From Diogma glabrata (lineage: Eukaryota; Arthropoda; Insecta; Diptera; Cylindrotomidae): a stretch of DNA of 64,000 bases. This document shows positions 24,449 to 36,923 of the stretch, one piece after another. The position numbers were made by a program, and so were the translations under genes. The stretch covers positions 278,585,491 through 278,649,490 of the forward strand of contig OY856186.1 of the NCBI GenBank assembly GCA_963693315.1. Direction: 5' to 3'. Positions within the stretch are counted from its first letter, which is position 1. Every line of letters begins with the position of its first letter. The notes beneath the pieces were generated by a model. The model saw only the letters and a program-made list of their open reading frames with translations. It ran no database searches and was not told where the DNA came from.

Positions 24449-25055
24449 TACATTCGTTTCTTAGAATCAGGGTCAACATGAAATAAAATAAATGATTTTA
24501 TGAATCAAATCAACATAACTTAGAATAATCGAATATTTTAATGCTTTCTCAAGGTTTCTAAAAAGTAACCTCGAACAGTCCAGAAATTATACAAAATTGT
24601 ATATAAGGAAATCTCTCTTGTAGAATTAGTGTAGTTTTATTTTAACCTACGATGAATGATGTAAAATAAAAAGTGCGATATTGGAAATATTTTAAGTGAA
24701 ATTAATTGTAAACAATGTATATAAAATCGTGTTAATAGAAGTTATTATTGTAAATAAAGTTTTAAGTGTTATTAAGCAGAAATAATTGAATTATTTAGGA
24801 AGCTGTGTTACTGGAAATTTCTACAATCAACCGTTGGAGTTTCGAAGGCGTTGGAACTTGGAAGAATATTCTAGTTAGGAATATTGTTTGCTGTATTGTT
24901 TTCCTGTTGTTGTGGAACAATTAAGGTGTTGAATACTACATAAAACCTGATGTGTTTGCTTATTAATCAGTGACCGAACTCGGAAAAGATTTGGGAATTG
25001 CGTTCATTTAATTGAGAGTAAAGCCAATTCGAAGTAAGGTTGGAAAAACGTAACA
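24449..25055 (+). mobile_element. LTR copy, 5'-truncated
   Basis: Ordered matches to 21980-22587 include TTTCTCAAGGTTTCTAAAAAG, TGGAAATTTCTACAAT, GGAATATTGTTTGCTGTATT and CCTGTTGTTGTGGAACAATT, and the copy ends GGAAAAACGTAACA at 25055. The first 80-100 bp of the LTR are missing. The TATA area (TTGTATATAAGGAAATC) lies near 24596. Confidence 0.75.
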
Positions 25056-28000
25056 ATATAAAAAAATATTATCAATGGTTGGGCTTAGTACACGACTTTT
25101 GTCACACCCGTAGATGAAAAATTGCTAAAAGAATTATAAATAAACAAAAACTCTCGATCGCTCCATGAGCCAAAAAATAATTATTAAAATACATTTTTAA
25201 AAAAGTAGAGCTGCAACCAACATCTTACTTTGTTTACTGTAAATACTTATATGATAACGTGGACGTTAAAAGAAACTTATTTCTATCTACAGTCAATTTT
25301 ATCTAATGGTGTGTTGACTATGTATTTGATGTTTTTTTAGAACATAATAAAATTAATAAAATATACCTTAAATTTTCATTTCATTTTTACCCCTTTTAGA
25401 GTAAACAATTAATACCTAAACCTAACTAATTGTCAGCTACACAAAAAAAATCAAATAAATTTAAAAATACGAATAACCTAAACAAAAAAGCTGCTATGGA
25501 ACATAAATTTAATTAAAATGAAGTGTTTACAAACATAATAAAAAAGGTGTAACAATTTGTTGTAAATTACCATTTTTTGAACAATTTTTATTTTATAATT
25601 TTATATCATGAAACACCAAATCTTAATAAAATAAAGCATTAGTTACCTTTAACTTTTATGATAAAAATAAGAAATCAAGATTTTTTTATTTTGCTGTAAT
25701 AATAGAAGTTTTGTTCCGGAAATTAATATTTTTCGTGATGGTTATCAAGATAAGAAAGCCTATATAAAAATAAATATAATCTTTGGGGTGACTTGATAAC
25801 TGATAAGAATATGTAAGTCGGTTTACAAAATTACAAGTCTTGTAACATTCAAACTTGTACTATTTACCAAAACTCACTATCGTATAAATATTATTGATTT
25901 TTTATTACCACGTCAAAACAAAATTATTATAAATAAAATATCAAATTACACAAAAAAATATTTATTTTCATTCAATCAATTAATCAAGTACCCGACTCTT
26001 GCGAAGGTATACCAATGCAGTTAGTATGCATAAAAATTAATAACCGTTAAAAATATATAAATATTGTCAACATATTTCCTGGTTACAAAATTTTCAAATA
26101 CAAGGGAGACGTGACGTGTAAAATTAATCATGCAAATCTTATTAAAAAAAATTGTACGTGCAATTAATTGATTGAAATTACTTGGAACTTAGGTAGGTTG
26201 TAAGTTGTAACTGTTATGGTTGGCTTAAAATTTGCTACTCAATTTATATAAAATCAAAAAAAAACGTAATCTCGATGGTATCAACATAAAATAGTTTTGT
26301 TAGTTAGACTTTTTGAAAGTTACAATAAATTAGGAAGATTTATAGTTTTTTTGTAAGTTTTTAATGACTTTTAGTTAAAATATTTCAATAAAACATAACA
26401 TAACTAATTTAACCTTTTAATTCGCGGAATATATGAATTTAATTAAACAGCTTGTTGGACACAGTTCGTATATATTATTACGTTAGATTGTTCTTATTTA
26501 AATTTTAAAAGGTGAATTTTAAAAAAAAAGCTTGGGTTGGCGGTTTTAAATTAAATAGACATAATATTAGATTTAGATGTCATAATATTTATATTTTATA
26601 ATTCACTTTGCATAGATCATAAATTTAGTTACACTACTGATGTTGAATGAACGAGATATTGATATTATTTTATTATGCTGACAGTTCTGCAACTTAATTT
26701 ATACACAAATAGAAATCTAGGTTTTTTATGCTTAATAGGGTACATTCCATGCTTAAATTATGTTAATTTTCAACCGTGAATAAGCCAGGTGTATTATATA
26801 CATATAAGGAATACTTGTACAAAAATCACTAAGCAGCTTATTATGAATATTATTCATAGAATTTCATGAGTATCGGGTACGTAGCATGACCAATTAGGAA
26901 CAGATAAATAACTTTGTTGAAAAATTTTGTATACTTATTAGAGAAGAAAATATAACCTTTTTTCATAAAATAATATGCCTCTAATTTATAAATGTATGGC
27001 GCTTAGCAATATAATAAATTATAGAACTAGGCATTTATATTCCTAGCATTTGAATTTTGATGAAGTGTCGGAGATACCCAAAAACCTCATGTTCATGATT
27101 TGTCATAAGTTATATTATAATCATATACTAAACCTTATGTTCATATTACATATTTTCATATTTATCTATCATATTTAAATACCACAAAGTTTGTATATAT
27201 ACAACTCACCTTCCACAAAAATGTCTAGTGAATTATAAAAAATGTTTTTTTTGTCTATTATTTTTTAATTATATTTACTGTCGAAAAACTAATAGTAAAA
27301 TTCCGTACTAATAAAGAATACTCCATGCCTACAAATCATATAAAATAACTAGAAAACAACAATTATTATTTGGTGATGATATATTGTATACCTTACTATT
27401 CATACAATTTTATGCTTCCTAGATCTATTCCATGCACATTTTGATATATAAAATGATTATTAGACATGAAAATTATCATTTTGTTATTCATTTGTTTGTG
27501 ACTAGTGATCACAGTTTCGTTTCTTTCAATATTTTATGCCAGTGTTTTATATTCTACGCCTAAATGTTTATAAAAATGTATGCCGTAAAGTTATGGATAT
27601 TGCAATAATATTATAAAAAGTGCTTATCAGGAATAAACATTTATAATTATCTTATACAGCTTCATTTTTATCCGTGTAGTAAATAGATATAACTGTTAAA
27701 TATAAATTTCCATTTTATCACTAAGTAAATGGGTTTCGACACAGTAAATAAAGGCACTTCAGTACCTTCGATTCATTGCAGTTTAATACAGCACAACAGG
27801 AAAAGTATCTCTAAAACTGATTTATGGGGTTATGGTCTCATATTAGTTAAATTTAAAAATAGTTTTGAACTAACAGACAAACTGATTCAGACATAGAAAA
27901 TCAAATATCTGACTTACAATAACCATCAGAGCCGGTCTTATATGGGCCGGACAGCTATTTTATGCTTATTATTATTAGTCCAAACATTACCAAACCAAAC

Positions 28001-28690
28001 CTTAAAGTTTGTTTAAAATGAATTATTCAAGTGTTGAGACATTCAAAATTCAAACATTGAAAAAAAATTCGCCATCACAAAATATGATACCGGAATGTCA
28101 GTCAAATATTTAACAATATAATAAAACAGCTACCAATCTACAATTTCATGATATTATCCCAAATTTTCAAACATTTGATCATCCAAATAACAAAATCTAA
28201 ATATATAAACGAAAAAAAAAATGAAATAAAATAAAATAAATAAAAAGTTGTTTTCCAGCGTTACTTACATTCATTACACACAACACAAAACCAATATTAT
28301 AAGAAAGAATATGAAAAAAAACTTTGCATTACAATCAACGCTTTAGTTTTTTCTTATTAATAAAATATAAGAACTAAAACAAACCAAACACAACACAATT
28401 ACACTCCATGAAGTTCATAAAAAAATTTATATATAATTTATTTATTTTTTTTCTGCACAATCAGATTTTTGTTTCATAGAGAATTAAAAACTATATATTA
28501 TTTTATTTATTATTATAATTGAATAGTGAATAAACTATTTTTAATAAAACTTACGTCATTTTACTTAAATAAAACCATATACATATTTGATTCAGTTAAC
28601 GCGAAAACATATGATAAAATATATGCAACAGTAAATAAAGGAAAAAATGACTTTGTAGTTTATTTTTGTATGATTTTTTATAACTTCTTT
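25056..28690. other. Long AT-rich stretch with no recognised gene
   Basis: This part has no long ORF, RNA gene or element end that I can support. It is dominated by short A and T runs and looks like intergenic or intronic DNA. Confidence 0.5.
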
Positions 28691-30066
28691 ATACACTAGA
28701 GGGTAAAATGTCCTGTTAACATCACGCAATCCTCATTCCCATGAAAAAAAAAGTTATATAAACTTGTGCCGTTTTCATCTGCAAGTGACGTTAACAACCG
28801 CAAATTGTAGTAGAAGATTTATCTGGTGGTCCGTGAAGGTCTACCAGTGGTCGCTCACGCTATTTACCTTGCCGCTAGCTCGATAGAGCGAAGGTTATAG
28901 CGACCTACCTCACAACACAAGAAATTTTAAAATTCAAAAAAAATAATGCGTGCCTCAAAACACCACCCAGTTTCGATAGAAGGTTGCCCTGTCATGCCAC
29001 AACCCTCCCTAAATGATAATTTCTTTAGCAATTCATTATGGGGATAATAAATACTCTGAAAATATCAACACCAAAAAAAATAATAATAATAAAAAAAAAC
29101 TTATCTTAAGATGATGGTGGTGTCTTGCTGCTTCGCCCCAGTAAGATAATTCGGTTGTAGGTGCTCGTCCCATTAATTTCAAAATATTTCAGATATCACA
29201 TAATTTCAGGTACCATCACATATCAGGTATTATCATATATCACATATCCTTCTTAATGGGTAGCAAATCAAATATAATTGAATCGCAAATTTCGAAAAGG
29301 GCTCATCTAGGATATTTGAAATTTTACAGGAGATACAAAAAACCGAATTTTTTTTTAACAGTTCGAATTAAGAAAGCATTTTTTTCTCTAACGGTTAATA
29401 GTTGTGTTGCATCAGTACATACTAAAATAGTTTCTTTGAATGAAAGTGTGTCGGGAAAAACGGCTGTTACAGTTTTATGAGATGGGTCCTTTTCGAAATT
29501 CATCCAATGGCTTAAATAGTTTTAGTAATAAAGTGGCATTATGAAAGAATATGTACTATTAAAAAAACATTTTTATTATTTTATTACTTATAGGTTTCTT
29601 TTTAATTTTAAATTTAATTTAACGGCTGCTTTACCCTTTACAACGCTTCCACCGATAATAATGTCGTTTGCAATTGATTCTGGATTTTTACAGTGTCATT
29701 ACTAAAGATTTGTATTATTCTGATCTTTGGCAAAACGATGAAAATCAATTAAACTAAAAGTATCGAATAATAAGTAAATTACTATTTTAGAATATGGTTT
29801 TTGCTTAACAGATTGTTAAAGCCCCATTTCAACGTCACTCTTTTTTCAACTATAAAAACCAGATATGAGACCTTCTCGCTCATAAAACAACGGTCAACTC
29901 CACTCCACAAAATTCTCAATCTTCCTCATTAACTACTCAAAAACTAATTAACAAAAAATTTTCATAGCACGAGCCAAAAGGAAATTCGTCAGCATAAATT
30001 TTCTTATACAAAACCAGTAAATAAACAATTCTTTTTAATTTTTTTCATAATTAGGTGAAAAAGTAC
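28691..30066. other. Mixed non-coding stretch
   Basis: A GC-richer patch at 28775-28915 contains ACCAGTGGTCGCTCACGC and GCCGCTAGCTCGATAGAGCG. It may be a decayed repeat, but no tRNA-like fold was convincing. Short repeats of the type ATATCACATATC occur at 29190-29250. An ORF at 29256-29480 has no recognisable domain. Confidence 0.35.
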
Positions 30067-30068
30067 TA

Positions 30069-31344
30069 GGTCATTCAATAAGTCCGTAGGATGACACATA
30101 GATGGCGTTACTAGAATTTTTTCCATATGATTTTTATTTAGTACTAACCTTCAAACGATACGTGTATAAATTTGACAGCAATCTGACTATTTATTCGTGA
30201 GTTATAGCATTTTGTGTGAAGCAACTTTTGTTTTTGAAAAAAAATGGAAAAAAGTGAATTTCGAATTTTAATAAAGCATTGCTTTTTGATGAAAAAAAAT
30301 ACAGTGGAAACCAAACAATGGCTTGATAAACATTATCCAAACTCTGCTCCATCGAGACAAATGGTAGAGAAGTGGATGGCTGAATTTAAATGTGGTCGTA
30401 CCAGCACAAAAGATGCAGAGCGCAGTGGACGCCCAAATGAGGCTGTTATTCCAGAAAACATAAAAAAAATCCACAAATTGGTTATGAACGATCGCAAATT
30501 GAAGGTGCACGAAATAGCTGACATTGTAAAGGTAGCAGATGGTAGTGTTTTACCATTTTACATGAACATTTGGGTATGCGAAAGCTCTGTGCAAATTGGG
30601 TCCCGCGTGAGCTCACAGTCGACCAAAAACAACAACGAATCGATGCTTCGGAGGAGTCTTTAGCACTGTTAAACCGCAATAAAAGGGAATTCTATCGTAG
30701 ATATGTGACAATGGATGAGACATGGCTTCACAATTACACACCAGAATCCAAAAGACAGTCAGCTGAGTGGACAGCAGTCGACGAACCGAATCCAAAGCGA
30801 GCAAAGACGCAACAGTCGGCCGGTAAGGTGATGGCGTCTGTATTTTGGGATACGAACGGAAAAATATTCATCGACTATCTCCAAAAAGGAACCACCATCA
30901 ACAGCGAGTATTACTGTGAAATTTTGGATCGATTGAAGGCTGAAATCGCAAAGAAACGGCCACATTTGCAAAAGAAAAAAGTGTTGTTTCACCAAGATAA
31001 TGCACCGTGTCACAGATCGATGAAAACGATGGCAATATTGAATGAATTGGGCTTTGAATTGCTTACCCACCCACCATATTTAGCCCCCAGCGACTTTTTC
31101 CTCTTTTCAGATCTCAAGAGAATGCTTGCTGGAAAGAAATTTAAGTCCAATGATGAAGTAATCGCTGAAACTGAGGCCTATTTTGACGAGAAAGAGAAAT
31201 CGTACTATAAAAGTGGTATAGAAAAGTTGGAAAATCGCTATACTCGTTGTATCGCCCTCGAAGGCAACTATGTTGAATAAAAAAATCGAGTTTTGTCAAA
31301 ATGTTGTTTTTTTCTTACTTATCCTACGGACTTATTGAACGACC
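30069..31344 (+). mobile_element. mariner element with matched 24-bp terminal repeats
   Basis: The left end GGTCATTCAATAAGTCCGTA and the right end TACGGACTTATTGAACGACC pair over 24 bp (through GGAT) with one mismatch. TA precedes the left end. The right flank is TG, probably a mutated TA. The total of 1276 bp is the usual mariner size. The transposase inside carries two deletions. Confidence 0.92.
30244..31280 (+). pseudogene. mariner transposase with a frameshift and a 3-residue loss
   Basis: The protein cuts and pastes the element at TA sites. The N-terminal helix-turn-helix region reads from ATG 30244 (SEFRILIKHCFLMKKNT). The frame breaks near 30549-30555, where one base appears missing, and continues from about 30556 in the next frame to 31280. 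The catalytic Asp residues are visible in MDETW, HQDNAPCH and APSDFF. The last block reads HPPYLAPSDFF, where mariners normally have Ser-Pro-Asp after Tyr. Three residues are therefore missing and the spacing between the second and third Asp is 31 instead of 34. The C-terminal CIALEGNYVE end is intact. Both lesions argue that the copy is inactive. It resembles the mellifera-type group, but the subgroup is uncertain. Confidence 0.9.
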
Positions 31345-31439
31345 TGTTATAACATGAATTTAATACTGGTTTCCCGTTCAAATGGACTTATGAGAAATAA
31401 TACGTGTAATAAGTAATAGTATATTACTATAGGTGAAGA

Positions 31440-31625
31440 GGACGGATAATGGAAGTACATCTGATTAAGTAAATCTTGCCCATTACAGGACAGGAGGAAA
31501 GAAGTAAGTCTGGCTGACTATATTCGTCCTGAGAATCATAAAAAATATTAACAATTGAAATGGGAGCCGGGCTCGAACCAAGAAAGACTCTCAGGTTCTA
31601 CCGACTGTACTAGCCGGCCAGAAAA
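31440..31625 (-). mobile_element. tRNA-Lys-like SINE head on the minus strand
   Basis: Read on the minus strand, 31622 to 31562 gives GGCCGGCTAGTACAGTCGGT (A-box region), then TGAGAGTCTT. It then gives GGTTCGAGCCCGG, a B-box match. The order and wording resemble tRNA-Lys, with the anticodon/variable part shortened so that it cannot fold as a normal tRNA. The lower-coordinate flank (31440-31560) would be the SINE body. Its end was not defined. Confidence 0.55.
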
Positions 31626-32049
31626 AAAATAAAGAAAGAAGAAAAGAACAAAAACAAGGACAACCACAAGAACATGAGGAGCAAAAACAAACTAATATAT
31701 ATAGCCATCGTCCACTGGTCTGCGCTCTTCCTACCCTCCAACAGGTTACGCTCTAACGAATAGAATTTTCGAAGACCATTAGAATAAATGAGCGTAACAC
31801 TTGGTGGTCATGACCTCATTGAGAGCCCGTAAATGTGGTAAAATAATTTTAGTGGGATGACCTAGATGGTAAACCATCAGGGGTTAACAAGATCCGAGCC
31901 ATTTCAAATCACCACTTACGACCCTCTCGCAGCAGCCAATTCCCATCCTACTAAAGTACGCCGGATCGTAAATCCCGTTAAGAACATGTCTGAAGGACCT
32001 TTCCTACCTTTGCGGTTCTAAAATCAACATAAACACTTAAACATAAATG

Positions 32050-32460
32050 TTGTCGGCGTGTCAAGGACTCACGAATTCTGCCTTTCAACCCCAGAACAAC
32101 CACTTTACCACAAACACACAAAAATTATCTAAACTAAAAAGAATTGTCTGCGCGTTAGGACTTGCTTTTCGCGCACAGAACAAAACCTACTAAAACAAAT
32201 GCATAAAAATAAAACTAACAAAATTGTCTGCGCGTCAGGACTTACTAGGATCTTGCCTTTCGCCCACAGAGCAAAACTGAATAACAAAAAAAACCTCAAA
32301 ACACAAATGTTGTCTGCGCGTCAGGACTTAAAAGATATCATGCCCTCCGCCCACAGAACAACCTCAGACAAAACCAAACTCACACACCAATAGGCAAATG
32401 TTGTGTGCGCGTCAGGACTTACAAGAGTTACTCTTGCCCTTCGCCCACAGAACAACGAAC
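32050..32460. repeat. GC-richer minisatellite, about 80-95 bp, five units
   Basis: Units begin near 32050, 32144, 32223, 32310 and 32400 with TTGTCTGCGCGTCAGGACTT or close variants, and end in CGCCCACAGAACAAC. Between these blocks lie A-rich spacers. The array stands out from the AT-rich surroundings. Open frames through it are repeat by-products. Confidence 0.85.
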
Positions 32461-33880
32461 AATTACAAGTGACACAAATTCATACAAAAAAACAAAATCT
32501 TAAAACAAAATAATTCTAACAAAAACAAATTAAAAACAAAATTTAAACAACAAAAATTTCAAATTCAAACTAAAAAAATCCACATATCAGAATTTAAGAA
32601 AACATAAAAACACACAAAAAAAAATTAACCACAAAAACATTTCCCAGTTCGGCCCATCCATTTTCGGGCGGACCAGGTTACACACCGTGCTACTTTTGAC
32701 TAATGTGACATCTTGATTGGTGAACGTCATAATGACTCAAAGGGGAACCGAATAAAAAGTAAATGGAGAAAAGACTAAGTGAGGGTTTCACAAAAAAGAT
32801 TGGTAGCGATGTCGATTGATGGTTCTTGCACCGAGAATAACAACATGGACAGACAAGACAACAAAAATGGGGCAATTAGAGAGGAAAACCCAAATCAAAA
32901 TACTAAAAGGAATAAAAAATAATTTCAAAATTTCAATAAAGATTCAAAAAAAAATGTATGGTTTCCAACAAAAAAATTCAAACTTTGTTAAATTCAAATA
33001 AAATTGTGGTTAAATTAAATTGAATCAAATCAAAATCAAAAATCACTTTGGCGCTTAAAAGACTTGTCATAATTTGTTGTTCTTCTGTCATAATTGGATG
33101 TTCCTTCTGTCATAAAAAGCTATACAAAATTCTGACGTTTTGTTATGGCGAATATAAATTTCAAAAGACAAAATTATGACAGTTAATAACTGTCATTTGT
33201 CATTATTTCATCGTTTCGCACACAGCCTTAGGAAGTGATGGTAAACATATGGCACTAATGCCTCAAGTGACAAGTGAGAGAATTTTGATGGTATCCAAAA
33301 TTTTTAGGATTTTAAAGTAAAAACTTTAAAATATTTTTTTTTCAATTCTTTAATTTACAAGTAGCTTTTGTTATGTAAAAAGGAAATTCAAATAGTTAGA
33401 AGCATAATTATTCACTTGTTTTATATATAAATTATAAAGTTAATAGTATGTATTTAGAAAAAATTAAATAATAGTATATTAAGAAACTAGTTTCATAATC
33501 GACGATTTTATCGCACGCAATCTGTCTAAAGGATAAGTGTGATAAAACGTCATATGAAACGAGTTTTTTGTACTATTTTTTCTATTTTGCATTTTTTGTC
33601 TTGAAATTTTAAAAAATGTGTATTTTATTAAAAAATAGTCAATTTGAAATTTTGTTATTATTGCTAATTATTTTAATTAATTAAAATATTTAACACTAAT
33701 TTAGATATGCTTATTAATTTTATTTACATAATTATTCGTTTTAATGTTCACTGACGTTTGTATGACCAATGTGACCAAACTTGAAAGACAAAACTTTGCG
33801 TATCGTAATGAAGGCCATTTCGATACGCATTTGGGTATCGAAATGACTTTATTTTAGACGCAAAATAGAAAAATTATATT
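32461..33880. other. A-rich stretch without recognised gene
   Basis: A GC-richer spot (CAGTTCGGCCCATCCATTTT) lies at about 32645. Repeated CTGTCATAA words occur at 33065-33205. No ORF with a recognisable domain was found. Confidence 0.4.
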
Positions 33881-33885
33881 ATTAC

Positions 33886-34306
33886 ACTGAAAAAAAATGT
33901 TCTATTTCGAATCGAAATGTAGTTGTCTCAACCTCACGATATGATGAATAGAACTACGAAACTGTTTCAACAACTGTACAAATTACAATACTAGAACGAT
34001 GTAGTTGAGACAATCACACGAAGTATTTTTGTGAAAATAATTAATCTCAAATATTTTTCAATGAAAAATTCATGATATAAGGCCAAAGAAAATATTTTTT
34101 ATGATAAAGTTATTAACTTTATTCAACTACTGTTATATTGAATATAACAATTTATATTTTAAATAAATGTTATGCCATTGGCGGGAAAATGTTTTCATGT
34201 AGTTATCCCAATCACGGTGAAATTGTTTGCAAATATTTTTTCTTTGTTTGAATAATAAACTGCTATCTTCGAGATGAGGTTTTCATTACTTCAATTTTTT
34301 TTCAGC
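33886..34306. mobile_element. Possible MITE with CACTGAAAAAAAAT-type ends
   Basis: The left end ACACTGAAAAAAAATGTTC near 33886 matches the reverse complement of AATTTTTTTTCAGCGTATG at about 34288-34306. The internal words GTAGTTGTCTCAAC and GTAGTTGAGACAAT occur in both halves. The arms are short and AT-rich, so the call is tentative. Confidence 0.4.
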
Positions 34307-34369
34307 GTATGAAACTTAAACAAAATACTGATCGTAAGATGAATTAAAATAAAATTAGCTCATTAAAAC

Positions 34370-34935
34370 AAAGCCGGTCAAGTGCGAATTTATTTCGCTC
34401 CCCAAGGGTTCCAGAAATGCAATGTAAAGTCAAAGCATACATACAATTGTCAAAATGCAACCAAATATAACTTTTACCTGCTACATTTTAATAGTCGATT
34501 TAGTCGATTCATTATTTAACGGTCAATTTATCGAATATTGAATGCATAATTTTTTCCACACCGAACTGAAGATGGGAAAGTTTCCTTTTAAGTGTAATTT
34601 TTCATATGTGAAATATCTTCTGTTAGTTAAAACTTATACAAAGTTGGAGTCCAGTATGCCCTGAGTTTCGAGGCGGTTTAAAAGGTAAAAGGAATGCTTT
34701 TGATAATGTTTCAAAAATTTTGCGATGTAATTTTAAACTGTAATTTAACTTAATTTAAATATTATTTCAAGTGACACGCCATTCGCCTGGATAAAAAAAA
34801 TATTTTATTCTTCCTCACTCCCATCCTATTAAAACATAATCCTCCGAACATTTGACGTTTCGCTATATGTTTTTGTAAACATTTACCAAACTTTCTATCG
34901 TTGAGAACTTCATTAAATTCTTCGGTCTTATAGAT
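34370..34935. repeat. Second copy of the GGTCAAGTGCG repeat family
   Basis: The start AAGCCGGTCAAGTGCGAATT and CCAAGGGTTCCAGAAATG match the left edge of 23080-24145. The right part (TCAAGTGACACGCCATTCG, then CCTGGATAAAAAAA) matches the tandem units at 41040-41760. The copy is decayed. Confidence 0.5.
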
Positions 34936-35285
34936 GGGAATAAACTTCGAAATTAAGTCTGTTAGGATTTACTTTTAACATCACTTTTTTTTTACATCAC
35001 ATGATACACATCACATTACATCACATTTCGGTGGGTGAAATTAGAACCGCAGCATAATGGCAAGGTTTCAGGGCCATTTTGTATCTGTGAGCGAAATTCT
35101 TTTTTGTTCTACGTTCAAATTTACTTGCAAATCACACAGTCCGAAATTTTGTTTTATACGGCGGTACAAAATACTCAGTTACCTTTTATTTCATGTTCTC
35201 AGTCAAAACTCAAAATAAATAGAAAAAAATGTTACCACAAAATTATAAACTAAAAGGAATGATAATTCGCAGATAACGAAAACAG

Positions 35286-35769
35286 TAAAGCCTACTTTAC
35301 ACGTGGCGAGTAAACATGCAAGTTGAGCAGACGAGTTAATGGAGTACAGTTACTGGCATCTCATGAACACATAAGGCGAGCTACTCGAAAGTGCGAGACA
35401 CTAGAAACTACCAGGCGAGTTACTACAACATATTTTGTTTTTACTTACCAATCGCCTTTCCCCTCTACATTGAAAAATATGGGCGTATTGTATTCGGTTG
35501 ATTTCGACAGTAAATCATTTGATTTTTTAACTAAAAAATGTTATAAAACATCGAATATTAGCTGACTTTGGTTATTTATCTGTCAAATTTTTTTAAAAAG
35601 AAAAACAACGCAAAATCAACTCCCATATAACTGGCAAGTAACTATCATCGTGTGAACACTGAACAGTAAAGACGAGTACAGCTACTGTCCAATTTTTTTA
35701 AAGCGAGTAAACAAGCGAGCTACTGCCTACTGGCACACCAGTAGCTCACATCGTGTAAACTTGACTTTA
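35286..35769. mobile_element. MITE with subterminal GCGAG repeats
   Basis: The left end TAAAGCCTACTTTACACGTG matches the reverse complement of the right end (CGTGTAAACTTGACTTTA) with a few mismatches. Many subterminal words of the type GGCGAGTAAAC, GACGAGTTAATG and GGCGAGCTACT cluster within 120 bp of each end. The middle is AT-rich and non-coding. The transposon superfamily is not clear. Confidence 0.65.
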
Positions 35770-35924
35770 GTTGTTTTGCAAAAAAGCGCATAAATTTCAA
35801 TAATTTAGTGGTACCTACAATTTTTGGGATTTTTTTTTCAAAATTGGTTTTTCATAATTTATTTAGCATTTTACTTTTTTGTAAATTTTGATTTAAATCA
35901 GCGATTTAATTAAAAAAATCAATT

Positions 35925-36125
35925 ATTTAAACTTTTTCTAAATCCCAATAATATTCCAAAAATTCATAAAAATTCAAACTTCCCAAAATTCTAAAAATAT
36001 TGCAAAAATTATTACAAAATCAAAAATACAAACTTTTTCAAAATTCCAAAAATTTTTCAAAAACTATAACAAATTCAAAAATTTCCATGTCCAATTTCAT
36101 TTTAAATTACATTTACGTCATAAAT
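35925..36125. repeat. Inverted copy of the 4150-4300 repeat
   Basis: TTCTAAAAATATTGCAAAAA, CAAAATCAAAAATACAAAC and TTACATTTACGTCATAA are the reverse complement of the sequence at 4150-4330, in matching order. Confidence 0.75.
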
Positions 36126-36359
36126 CAATTGATTTAAATCATATGAACCCTGTGAGGTATATATAGAATTTTTTTTACTACTAACAGTAATTATCATATT
36201 TACTTTGATTAGATTTTGATATTAGTCATTTTCCATTTCATTTTTTAAATATTTTAAAATATCAAGTAGCCTGGAATGGAAGTTTAGTTTCATACAAATA
36301 AAACGAAATAACGGAATGCAATTATTATTTGTTTGTGTTTTTTTGTTCATTTCAAAAGA

Positions 36360-36920
36360 AAAATTGTCATTATTAACCTAGGTAATTTTTTGTTATTATT
36401 ATTGACCTAGGTTGAGAAAATGTACTTCTCATTGGGGCGTTCGAATAAATAATGAAAAATTTCTCAAGTTAGTAGATAAAAAAATACTTAAAACGTTTTC
36501 ATAAATTATACAAGTTTTTTGGCAACAAAAGAAGAAAATTAGTAACCGTTGTCAAAGTACAAAATAAATAAACAAAAGTAGTGAATTTAAGATTAAATAT
36601 AGAAATTTTGGAAATTCTACCAACTGCGTTGCATGACATGAAGAGACTAAAGAACAACCTACAGAAGTTCAATTATGAATGCATTATGGTTTACGCCTTG
36701 CAGTTTTCGTACCATTTTATTCAGAAATTAACGAAAGTCAAGAAAATGAAGAAACTCAACAACCCTATAATAATCTATAATATAATAGCCGTGAGTCTAT
36801 ACCTCTATCCGGTCGTAACGTTTCAAATTGCAATATGGATATCGCGGTCGACTGAGGTCGAGAGTTCAATTCCTGGAGTGGTACTTTTTTAGTGTTTTAA
36901 AAAAAAAAAAATTTTATTAA
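36360..36920. other. Non-coding stretch with a tRNA-like B-box word
   Basis: GAGAGTTCAATTCCTGG at about 36860-36876 resembles a polymerase III B-box, and an A-run follows at 36898-36912. A matching A-box could not be placed with confidence, so a SINE is only possible. Confidence 0.3.
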
Positions 36921-36923
36921 ATA

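Noticed and set aside
29256..29480. 74-codon ORF as a gene
   Set aside because: No recognisable domain and no supporting neighbours.
32199..32393. 64-codon ORF over the minisatellite
   Set aside because: It only restates the tandem repeat in translation.
36855..36880. tRNA gene or SINE at the B-box-like word
   Set aside because: No A-box at the right distance and no stems could be placed.
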